A stretch of DNA of 34,868 bases from Salinivirgaceae bacterium (GTDB lineage: Bacteria; Bacteroidota; Bacteroidia; Bacteroidales; Salinivirgaceae): contig JAQICA010000245.1 of NCBI GenBank assembly GCA_027858775.1, forward strand, positions 1 through 34,868, written 5' to 3'. The number at the start of each line of letters is the position of its first letter. Position 1 is the first letter of the stretch. Shown one piece after another: positions 15,332 to 22,850 of this stretch. A model generated the notes under the pieces. It made no database searches and was not told where the DNA came from. It saw only the letters and a program-made list of their open reading frames with translations. Both the position numbers and the translations under genes were made by a program.

Positions 15332-16465
15332 CTATTTATTTGCGTAAAATACGCTTATAGAATCAATTATGTGTTTTTGCTCCTGTTCCTTCAGTTCATA
15401 ATAAAAGGGTAAACGCAGCAAACAATTATCGTAATAATCGCTCATTGGAATTTCGCGTCCATCGTGTTTTTCGCTGTAATAGGCTGACTTGTGTAACGAT
15501 AAGTAGTGAAAAACGGCCTTTGCACCATCGTTTTTTAAATGATTTATTAAATCGGAACGTTCTTCTAATGAGTTACACAACACATAAAACATGTGTCCGT
15601 TATTGGTGGCAAACTCAGGTACAACCGGTATTTTAAGTTGTCCCGACTCTTCAAGATGAGCTAAACCTTCGCGATACCGTTCCCATATAAGACGACGTTT
15701 CTTTTGAATTCCTTCCATTTGTTCCAGTTGCGCTTTAAGAAACGCTGCCACCATATCGGTTGGCAAAAAGGATGAACCTATATCGACCCAACCGTATTTG
15801 TTGGCCTCGCCGCGGAAAAACTCTGCACGGTTGGTGCCTTTCTCCCAAAGAATTTCGGCACGTTTAATGAAACGTTCGTCGTTAATGGCCAACAAGCCCC
15901 CTTCGCCAGCCTGAATATTTTTGGTTTCGTGAAACGAAAATGCCCCCAAATGCCCAATAGAGCCCAAAGCTTTTCCTTTGTAATAACTATCGATAGCCTG
16001 CGCGGCATCTTCTACCACAAAAAGATTGTATTTATTGGCCAGAGCCATAATTTTATCCATATCGCACGCTACACCGGCATAGTGCACGGGAACAATTGCT
16101 TTGGTTTTTTCGGTAATTAACTCTTCAATTTTATCTTCATCAATGCCTGGATGATCGGTGCGGCTATCGGCAAAAACAATTTTGGCGCCCTGGCGCACAA
16201 AGGCCAGCGCCGTGGATACAAATGTATACGAAGGAACAATAACCTCATCGCCGGGCTGAATATCAATAAGCATTGAAGCCATTTCGAGTGCATCTGTGCA
16301 ACTTGTGGTTAATAATGTTTTTTTGAATCCGAATCGCTCCTCGAAAAATTGATGACAGGCTTTAGTGAATTTTCCATTACCGGAGATATGATTATTTTCA
16401 TAAACGGCCTGAAAAATATAATGTGCTTCTTTGCCTGATAGGTATGGTTTATTGAATGGTATCAT
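15332..16465 (-). CDS. wecE: dTDP-4-amino-4,6-dideoxygalactose transaminase WecE (RffA)
   Basis: This cytoplasmic PLP enzyme (377 aa, the usual size) uses glutamate to aminate dTDP-4-keto-6-deoxy-D-glucose, giving dTDP-Fuc4N. Matches to the WecE subfamily run along the whole protein: MIPFNKPYLSG at the start, LLTTSCTDALEMA (51-63), IQPGDEVIVPSYTFVSTA (69-86), VPVHYAGVACDMD (126-138), VVEDAAQAID (150-159, Asp153), FSFHETKNIQAGEGG (176-190, Lys182) and EKGTNRAEFFRGE. Its product is the expected precursor of the donor used by the WecF-like transferase at 13008-14171. It is separated from the upstream large membrane-protein gene by 311 nt that contain a possible promoter, so it may be transcribed separately together with the VioA-like gene. 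Confidence 0.92.
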   Translation of the reverse strand: MIPFNKPYLSGKEAHYIFQAVYENNHISGNGKFTKACHQFFEERFGFKKTLLTTSCTDALEMASMLIDIQPGDEVIVPSYTFVSTALAFVRQGAKIVFADSRTDHPGIDEDKIEELITEKTKAIVPVHYAGVACDMDKIMALANKYNLFVVEDAAQAIDSYYKGKALGSIGHLGAFSFHETKNIQAGEGGLLAINDERFIKRAEILWEKGTNRAEFFRGEANKYGWVDIGSSFLPTDMVAAFLKAQLEQMEGIQKKRRLIWERYREGLAHLEESGQLKIPVVPEFATNNGHMFYVLCNSLEERSDLINHLKNDGAKAVFHYLSLHKSAYYSEKHDGREIPMSDYYDNCLLRLPFYYELKEQEQKHIIDSISVFYANK

Positions 16466-16776
16466 TTTTTTTGATGTATATTGATGTACAATTGGCTGTC
16501 AGGAAAGGCTGAAAAATCACTTTTTCGATAAATAAAGCAATTTGAAAACCTGCAGCTCTTTTATTATTCATTACTAATTCTGTTAGTTTTTGCAAATTTA
16601 TGATAATAATGCGGTTTAAAGCACCGATTGATACCGCATTAACAATTGAATAAATATGAAAGCCGCTATTTTATTTTCACGCTTACTCATTACAAGAATG
16701 CTGGGATTCTTTCATCAAGCACAAAAGAAAAATAGCTTTTTCAGGTGATAAAAAGGACTCCAATAGCATTCACACT
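16466..16776. other. Intergenic region upstream of wecE with inverted repeat and candidate promoter
   Basis: There is no ORF in these 311 nt. They contain TAAATTTG on the minus strand (16593-16600) as a possible -7 box and a 9-bp inverted repeat (16607-16615/16633-16641). A short A/T-only stem (near 16738-16760) follows the end of the large membrane-protein gene. This break in an otherwise tightly packed minus-strand block suggests a separate transcription unit for wecE and the VioA-like gene. Confidence 0.5.
16593..16641 (-). promoter_or_regulatory. Candidate wecE promoter with adjacent inverted repeat
   Basis: On the minus strand TAAATTTG (16593-16600) fits the TAnnTTTG -7 element. TAATGCGGT (16607-16615) and ACCGCATTA (16633-16641) form a perfect 9-bp inverted repeat with a 17-nt spacer, lying where the -33 region would be. 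No -33 TTTG is present. This would give a leader of about 120 nt. The repeat could be an operator or a weak hairpin; both readings are inference. Confidence 0.35.
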
Positions 16777-18729
16777 TTACTCATTATCAGGGTTGGCGTC
16801 TAAATCTCCATCTGAGTATTCATCCAGATTATCACCCTCATCTACCTCCAAATCGATATTTTCATCTAAATTGAATTCTGGATCCACCATTTTAGTGTAT
16901 GTACTATCCGGCGCATTGAAAAGTGCAGTATCGATATGATGGAAGGTAAAATCAGAGCTGTCGGGAACAGCGTTGTAAAATGTGTATTTATAGAGTGGGT
17001 ATCCATTATTTGTTCGGAGTACGTTCCTTTTATAAAAATTGTTTTTGTTGGTCGCTTTATAATAATTGAAAATGCTTGATAAATCACGTTTTAATCTGAA
17101 TGGGCCAAAAAACCAAACGACATCTTTGTTGAGAATTTCATATATGCTTTGTTCTCTTTTTCCGGTATATTTTCCAATTTTATCTTTGTTTGCAGGAGAG
17201 TATGTTAACCACCCTAATCTGAATGAGTTGCTTTGATCGTATGGGTTTTTGTATATGTAATAAGGATTGTTTCCTACTCTGCGTACATAGAACTCCATGT
17301 CTTGTTCTGCAAGAAATATCTGATAATTGTGGGCTCGGTCTCTCTTGTTGTATGTACTGTATGACCTTGTTTTAAACTGATACCCTGTAATAAAAATAGT
17401 AATTAAAACAATATTAAGGAGCAACATAACTGCCGATTCTTTCCTCATGCCTGAAAGGAATAGCATATTTTCAGGTATTTCCCCATTCCTGTCTAACATG
17501 TACGTTCCCAGCAAAACAAAAGGTGTAAGCATACCAACCAAGACACGGTTTTTGAGCACACCCTCAAAAAAATATTGAAGAAAGAAGGCAACAAAAAGAA
17601 TGTATCCACCATACAACAATAAGGAAAAAAGTAGTTTTGGTCGTCTTCCCAAAAGCAACAAAAACAGAATAAAAATAATAGCAAAATAGTAATACCGATC
17701 ATTAATATAGCTCCAAATTCTCTTATATACTTTCTTAAACTCGGAAATAATACGCTTATCAAATATTTTATCAACAACCGATCTTTTCACGCCCAGTAAT
17801 TCGCTGTAATCCTTCGTTTTAAGGGAGTCCGAATTCATATGTAACAACCCAAGCTCTTCTAATTCAATCTCTACTTCAGACCAATCTTCGGCATCTTCCT
17901 GGTTGTTTGCACGATTCTCATGTGTGTATGTTGGTTTATTTGCTTTATAAAGATTTGCAGTAATATTGCGGTATTTTTGAAACTCATTAAATTCCTGATT
18001 GCTTTTATACATGTATCTGTCAACTTGTTGAGCACCTAATGATAAAAGAATAGCAGCCCCAATAAATAGTACCTTAATGTATTTCTTCTTGTATATAAGA
18101 ATAAACAAAAAAGGAAATGAGAGCAATAATAGCATAAGAAATACGTGGTGCCTTATTAGCGAAGCAAGAAATAACAAAACAACTCCAAAAATGAGTTCTT
18201 TTTTCTGTTTTCCCTGACATAAAAAGATAACAAGAAAACCAGCCAACCCGACAATTGTAGAAACTCGCGTAAAACCGGATATCACCATTGAGTCAAGTAA
18301 AACCGTAAGGACTAGCAAATGTCTCATTATGCGAATTGGCGTATCGCCCTTCAACTTAAAAAAACTATACTGAATGGTGGAGTACCCAATAAAAAGAGAA
18401 GAAAGCATGTATATGGTATACCAATTCAAGTTGGGAATGACGCTATAAAAAAGTGTCAGAACATACCCAATTATTATATTTGTGAAAGAAAGATAGGGTG
18501 ATGGATCTCCTGTTAAAGCGCCCGAAGCCAGGGAGTTCATCACATAATCATCACTTACTTCGTAAGTTAGTGGAAATAAAAACAACAGAAAAGCAAATTC
18601 TACTGCACTCATAAGCACGACTTTAAAAAAGCCTTTTTTATTGTCGAGTTGAGGGTCTGTTTGTATATTCGGGAAAGTGTTTGTAATAAAATCGTGTATG
18701 GTTTTATACATTTTCATAGTTGCTTTCAT
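16777..18729 (-). CDS. Large polytopic membrane protein with acidic C-terminal tail, GT-C-like candidate
   Basis: The 650-residue protein has an N-terminal helix (about 36-55), then a loop with Ser-Asp-Asp-Tyr (59-62) and LTGDPSPYLSF. About nine or ten more helices run to about residue 455, interrupted by a charged loop (about 265-345) rich in Asp/Glu near 292-310. The soluble part from about 460 is probably periplasmic. The last 37 residues are strongly acidic (repeated D/E with L, N, P). A paired Asp after the first helix is the usual site of the GT-C catalytic acid, but I do not recognise the family, and polymerase (Wzy) is an alternative. It follows the ATP-grasp gene by 3 nt and ends the six-gene group. 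With the GtrB-like GT2 upstream it could be the enzyme that uses the Und-P-sugar. Confidence 0.6.
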   Translation of the reverse strand: MKATMKMYKTIHDFITNTFPNIQTDPQLDNKKGFFKVVLMSAVEFAFLLFLFPLTYEVSDDYVMNSLASGALTGDPSPYLSFTNIIIGYVLTLFYSVIPNLNWYTIYMLSSLFIGYSTIQYSFFKLKGDTPIRIMRHLLVLTVLLDSMVISGFTRVSTIVGLAGFLVIFLCQGKQKKELIFGVVLLFLASLIRHHVFLMLLLLSFPFLFILIYKKKYIKVLFIGAAILLSLGAQQVDRYMYKSNQEFNEFQKYRNITANLYKANKPTYTHENRANNQEDAEDWSEVEIELEELGLLHMNSDSLKTKDYSELLGVKRSVVDKIFDKRIISEFKKVYKRIWSYINDRYYYFAIIFILFLLLLGRRPKLLFSLLLYGGYILFVAFFLQYFFEGVLKNRVLVGMLTPFVLLGTYMLDRNGEIPENMLFLSGMRKESAVMLLLNIVLITIFITGYQFKTRSYSTYNKRDRAHNYQIFLAEQDMEFYVRRVGNNPYYIYKNPYDQSNSFRLGWLTYSPANKDKIGKYTGKREQSIYEILNKDVVWFFGPFRLKRDLSSIFNYYKATNKNNFYKRNVLRTNNGYPLYKYTFYNAVPDSSDFTFHHIDTALFNAPDSTYTKMVDPEFNLDENIDLEVDEGDNLDEYSDGDLDANPDNE

Positions 18730-18732
18730 CGT

Positions 18733-19881
18733 TTATTTGGTAACAATTTTTATTATGTTTTGGTTGGGTATAAATCTTTTATTAACAGACTGGTAGATGA
18801 AACATGCTGGCCTTACACCACTTTCTCTTATTTCAGGAATCTGATCTCCTTTTGCACAGTATACCTCATTTCTAATAATTTCTGTGAATTTTTTAGAATG
18901 ATTGATAATTTCTGAGACCCTTCCTTTTGGGGCAAAAGTATAATAAATCCCTGAAAAATAATTTGATGAAAGCTCGATTTCTGGTCTAATATTCAGTGAA
19001 ACTTCAATAACCGCCTTTACAAAATCAAAGCCTGTGGAAAGTTCAACGAGATCTGAACCAATGTAGTCGCCTCCCATTCTGGCTCCAATTTCTGTTATGT
19101 AAACTTTCCCATAATCATTTATGATGATTTCTGAATGCGAAGCACCATTTTTTACTTCTAATGCATCCAGGGATTTTTTGATAATTTCAATGACTTCTTC
19201 TTTCTTGTCATTAGAGATATTTGCCGGTTGGTGTTGTTCTTTTTCAATAAAATAAGGAGCGCCAGAGGTCTCTTTTTCTGTAATTTGCAGGAAATTATGT
19301 TCCCCTTTCCATGATATCATTTCAACGCTATATTCTTTTCCATAAATGAATTCTTCAATTATAACCTGTTTATTGAAAGATTCGTCCAAAGCTTGTTCAA
19401 CTGCACATTTAAGATCTTTTTTACTATTTACAATAGAAATACCTCTACTGCCCGAACGATCAGTTGGTTTTATTATGAGTGGAAAAGAGAAATCGGTTAA
19501 TTCGGATTTGCTATTATTTGTAAACTTTGGACATGGCAAACTATATTCCAACAATCGCTTTCGCATTAAATACTTGTTGGTTGTAACTTCAGTACAATCC
19601 AAACTATTTCCGATTAGCCCTAATTTTGAAGTCAAATAATTTACGGTTATTATAGCCAAATCGGATGCTATCGACAGCACTGCATCCGGTTTTATTTGCT
19701 TTGCTTTTTCTAAAATAATATCCTTTTCTGTAATTGAAATCGGATAAAAATAATCGGCGTATTCTTTTCCTATAGCTCCTTCTGCCCAAGCAAAAACATG
19801 CGTTTCCAGCTCCATCTCTTTTGCTTTTCTGATTAGTGGAAGCTGAAAATTATTTGCGCCAATGATGATGATTTTTTTCAT
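18733..19881 (-). CDS. ATP-grasp domain protein (carboxylate-amine/thiol ligase type)
   Basis: The product (382 aa) is a stand-alone ATP-grasp enzyme that would join a carboxylate, through an acyl-phosphate, to an amine or other nucleophile in the cytoplasm. A pre-ATP Rossmann-like domain starts KKIIIIGANNFQLPLI. The ATP-grasp core shows FPLIIKPTDRSGSRGI (133-148, Lys138 and the glycine-rich lid), IIEEFIYGKEYSVE (174-187) and the metal-binding YITEIGARMGGDYIG (261-275). The PurK/carbamoyl-phosphate-synthase-like layout does not identify the substrate. It stands between a NeuD-like acyltransferase and a large membrane protein in a glycan operon, so ligation of an amino acid or other acid to an amino sugar is an attractive inference with no direct proof. 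The start is 59 nt after the previous stop. Confidence 0.82.
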   Translation of the reverse strand: MKKIIIIGANNFQLPLIRKAKEMELETHVFAWAEGAIGKEYADYFYPISITEKDIILEKAKQIKPDAVLSIASDLAIITVNYLTSKLGLIGNSLDCTEVTTNKYLMRKRLLEYSLPCPKFTNNSKSELTDFSFPLIIKPTDRSGSRGISIVNSKKDLKCAVEQALDESFNKQVIIEEFIYGKEYSVEMISWKGEHNFLQITEKETSGAPYFIEKEQHQPANISNDKKEEVIEIIKKSLDALEVKNGASHSEIIINDYGKVYITEIGARMGGDYIGSDLVELSTGFDFVKAVIEVSLNIRPEIELSSNYFSGIYYTFAPKGRVSEIINHSKKFTEIIRNEVYCAKGDQIPEIRESGVRPACFIYQSVNKRFIPNQNIIKIVTK

Positions 19882-19940
19882 TCTCTAGATGATATACTCT
19901 TGATTCTTTCTTACAGAGCCTTTTTCAGGCAACTACAAAA

Positions 19941-20603
19941 TCACTTCGTTTTCCTGAGCAGTTTTGCCGGATTCCCTACCCAAATTTCATTTGCAGCAAT
20001 GTTTTTGGTCAGTACAGCTCCCATTCCCAGTGTTGCGTTTCTTCCAATGGAAATATTTTCACGAGTAGTTGCATTTAATCCAATATGAACTCCATCTGCA
20101 ATGGTAGTATATGCTCCTACGCAGCATTGCGCTGCAAAGTGACAATAATTTCCTATCTGGTTATCGTGCCCAATTGTTGCCCCAACCATTACAAGGCAAC
20201 TTTCCCCAAATTCTGTCCCCGAAGAGACAGAAACATTGGGCATAATTACAGAGCCATTTCCGATTTTCACATTTGGTGCAATATAGGAGAGGGGATGGAT
20301 AAATGTAGCTAATCTATCTACTGGAATATTTAAGTTCTTGAATAACTCAATCCGGTCATCTTGTCCATCTATTCTGAAAATTGTATTAATAAAATAGTAG
20401 TTCTGCTCCAGAAAAGTATTCACATCTGCCAATTGTCCCAAAACAGGGGATTCTTCGAGCAATTCCCCCCTCTGTATCCGGTCATTAAGATATCCGGCAA
20501 ACTGCCATTCATTATCTCCTCTTTTATTTGCATCTTTTATGGCATTAGCTATTACTGTTCCATTTCCTTTGCCACCAAGTATTATTACTTTTTTACTATT
20601 CAT
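19941..20603 (-). CDS. NeuD/PglD-type acyltransferase, second copy
   Basis: This 220-aa left-handed beta-helix acyltransferase has an N-terminal nucleotide-sugar-binding half (VIILGGKGNGTVIANAI at 5-21, FAGYLNDR) and a hexapeptide-repeat half (IAPNVKIGNGSVIMPNVSV, then GATIGHDNQIGNYCHFA with the expected catalytic His, and VWVGNPAKLLRKTK closing). It is clearly paralogous to the protein at 32365-33024: both have GGxGNGTV at the start and a GxLNDR motif near 40-45. It differs more from the one at 10660-11286. Its start overlaps the stop of the GT2 gene by one base (TAATG), indicating coupled translation. Acylation of an amino sugar of the decoration module is likely; the acyl group and sugar are unknown. 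Confidence 0.82.
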   Translation of the reverse strand: MNSKKVIILGGKGNGTVIANAIKDANKRGDNEWQFAGYLNDRIQRGELLEESPVLGQLADVNTFLEQNYYFINTIFRIDGQDDRIELFKNLNIPVDRLATFIHPLSYIAPNVKIGNGSVIMPNVSVSSGTEFGESCLVMVGATIGHDNQIGNYCHFAAQCCVGAYTTIADGVHIGLNATTRENISIGRNATLGMGAVLTKNIAANEIWVGNPAKLLRKTK

Positions 20604-21541
20604 TATTTCAATGTTTTTTTTATTACGTATTTCGGCCTGTTTTTCGATTCCAAAAAAATACGCCCTAAATATTCGCCTATTATTCCCAAAAATAAAAAGT
20701 TAACCCCAAATAAAAATAATATTAAAACAATAGATGATGTCCACCCTGAAGCCACAACACCCAAAAAATATCGGATAATTAAAGCAATACCTGCTAAAAA
20801 ACTAATGCCAGAAATTATAAGTCCGGTAAAAATTGCCATTCGTATTGGCATCATTGAAAAAGAGAATACTCTGTCAATAGTAAGTTTGAGCATTTTTTTC
20901 AGGTTGTAACCACTTTTGCCGGCAAAACGCGGGTCACGCTCCAGTTCAACAGGTACATAATCAACTCCGACGTAATACAACAAGCTTAATGTGGTTGAAG
21001 TTTTCTCCTGATATTTTCTTAATTCGTCTATGGTACTTCGTTGTATTGCTCTAAACACACCTAACCTTGGTTGATGACTTATTTGTGTGTATTTTTGCGA
21101 AAACCAGTAAAAAAGTCTTGAAACAAATATTTTTAACGACTTGTCCTGACGAGATTTCCACTGAGCGATGGCCATGGAGCTTTCTGTCTCATAGAGTGCT
21201 TCAAGTAGTTTTGGTATATCTTCTGGTTTATCTTGTAAATCAGAATCCATTAACACTATAACATCGCCATCAATATTATCAAACCCTGCTGCTATCGCAT
21301 TTTGCTGCCCGAAGTTCCTTATCAGTTTTATCCCTACAATACGATTGTCCTTATTTTTAAGGTTTTCAATTATTTTCCACGAATTATCAGCGCTTCCATC
21401 ATCTATTAATACAATCTCGTAATCATCCGCAATTTCTGGTAAAACATTAAGTAAGCGTTTATGAAGTTCTGGTAAAACTTCTTGATCATTGTATACGGGT
21501 ACAATCACCGATAGCTTAATATTGTATTTTTCTTTAGCCAT
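20603..21541 (-). CDS. GtrB/ArnC-like GT2 polyprenyl-phosphate glycosyltransferase
   Basis: This membrane-anchored inverting GT2 enzyme (312 aa) is expected to make a polyprenyl-monophosphate-linked sugar, the donor for a later GT-C enzyme on the outer face. The catalytic domain shows SVIVPVYNDQ (11-20), LIDDGSADNSW (45-55), RNFGQQNAIAAG (75-86) and MDSDLQDKPEDIP (98-110), the DxD region of the DPM1/GtrB group. Two C-terminal helices (about 236-258 and 270-292) end with IGEYLGRIFLESKNRPKYVI, a hallmark of GtrB-type proteins. It overlaps the preceding 438-aa gene by 8 nt and the following acyltransferase by 1 nt. No GtrA flippase is visible. The sugar is unknown. Confidence 0.9.
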   Translation of the reverse strand: MAKEKYNIKLSVIVPVYNDQEVLPELHKRLLNVLPEIADDYEIVLIDDGSADNSWKIIENLKNKDNRIVGIKLIRNFGQQNAIAAGFDNIDGDVIVLMDSDLQDKPEDIPKLLEALYETESSMAIAQWKSRQDKSLKIFVSRLFYWFSQKYTQISHQPRLGVFRAIQRSTIDELRKYQEKTSTTLSLLYYVGVDYVPVELERDPRFAGKSGYNLKKMLKLTIDRVFSFSMMPIRMAIFTGLIISGISFLAGIALIIRYFLGVVASGWTSSIVLILFLFGVNFLFLGIIGEYLGRIFLESKNRPKYVIKKTLK

Positions 21542-22850
21542 GGCTTATAAATTTTTCTTCAAGTCCATTTTGTACAATTTTGCAAAGTTGCGGGGTAGCA
21601 GCATCTGTCAACTCCCTTTCTTCTGGTGTTAGCTCTTTGAATTGGGCTTTTTTTCCAGAAAACGCCCAGTTTACAATATATGGTTTGGGATCAGTCAATA
21701 GCCCATTGGGACATTTATCCGGTGTGTCGAAAGCAGTCCACATATAATAATCAGAAAGAGCGAAACTTTCCAATGGGTTGGCAAAGATATTTGTTCGAAT
21801 TCGACCTGCTTTATTATCCTTTACTGCTGGAGGGGCGAAATCCTGATATATAACAGTGCTGTCCTGACCGAATAATTTATCGACAATTTTTTCAGTAAAT
21901 CCAGCTTTGAAAATGGGTGGAACTTCATATGGGTTTCCTAGTTTTAAATACTTCATGGCTTCTTCTTCCGTTTTGGCTTTCAGCATTGCTATTGCCTGAC
22001 CTTGCATTTTTCCACTTAGTTTTATTACTGTTGTGGGCCATTTTTCGGAGTAATTATCTTTATTTATCCTGAGTGAATTTGTTGTTTTGGGTATGTTGAT
22101 ATTGGAATATGCTTCTGGGTTTTTAGTAAACTCTTCTATTAGCCATTTGTAGGAGATGTATTTGTCGCTTAAATACAGCATTATCGGACTGTATCCGGGC
22201 TCCAGACGCATGTAAAGCGTATCTTTTTCCAGCTTATCGGGCATGAAATAATGCTTGTGGTACTTTCGATCAAATTCCACCCAAGGGTAGGTTACCGGAA
22301 TTAGCTCAATTCCAAACTCTTCCGAGGCATCGAGAAACTCTTTTTTGTAGAGATGAAGCCTGCTGTACATCACATATACTTTACGGAACTGATGCTTTTT
22401 AGCAAAATTGACAATATTATATATTTCAGGCCCGTATTTCGTAGAATAGATGGGGCGGATTTTTTCTAAAATTCCAATTGATCGGTTGAGTTCAATGATA
22501 TGGTGCTTCCCATTACTTACATTGATATCCATGCCAGTTGCCGTTCCAACAAGAGCGTGCTGGTTTTTATCGTAATAAAAACCTTTGTGCAGTGGATGCT
22601 GTGCAAACTTTTCATCAAATTCAATCAAGCTTTCAAAAGCATTTCCAAAATGGTCGATTTTTTTTCCATGCTTAATTTTTAAACCGGCATCATACATGTA
22701 ATGCATTAATTTATCGGGAATTCTTTGATACGATAATTTTTGCCCAATGCCTATGTTTTTTCGCATGCCAATAGTCAGTTTGTCGAAGAACCGACCAGAC
22801 TGTGCTATAAATTTTATTCTCGACTCGATTAATTCTTTTTTACTTGTCAT
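21534..22850 (-). CDS. Unrecognised 438-aa protein, weak ATP-grasp-like features
   Basis: No family is recognised with confidence. The protein is soluble, without signal peptide or membrane helix. Its C-terminal half has a pattern reminiscent of ATP-grasp enzymes: TVIKLSGKMQGQAIAMLKAKTEEEAM (274-299) recalls the ATP-binding lysine strand and lid, VIYQDFAPP (333-341) the adenine-contacting strand, and GRIRTNIFANPL (349-360) the metal-binding R-x-N region. The N-terminal half contains ALVGTATGMDINVSNGK (99-115) and RKVYVMYSRLHLY. It overlaps both neighbours (11 nt with the CapK-like gene, 8 nt with the GT2 gene), so it is made with them. A role as partner of the adenylating enzyme is inference from this coupling. 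Confidence 0.6.
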   Translation of the reverse strand: MTSKKELIESRIKFIAQSGRFFDKLTIGMRKNIGIGQKLSYQRIPDKLMHYMYDAGLKIKHGKKIDHFGNAFESLIEFDEKFAQHPLHKGFYYDKNQHALVGTATGMDINVSNGKHHIIELNRSIGILEKIRPIYSTKYGPEIYNIVNFAKKHQFRKVYVMYSRLHLYKKEFLDASEEFGIELIPVTYPWVEFDRKYHKHYFMPDKLEKDTLYMRLEPGYSPIMLYLSDKYISYKWLIEEFTKNPEAYSNINIPKTTNSLRINKDNYSEKWPTTVIKLSGKMQGQAIAMLKAKTEEEAMKYLKLGNPYEVPPIFKAGFTEKIVDKLFGQDSTVIYQDFAPPAVKDNKAGRIRTNIFANPLESFALSDYYMWTAFDTPDKCPNGLLTDPKPYIVNWAFSGKKAQFKELTPEERELTDAATPQLCKIVQNGLEEKFISHG

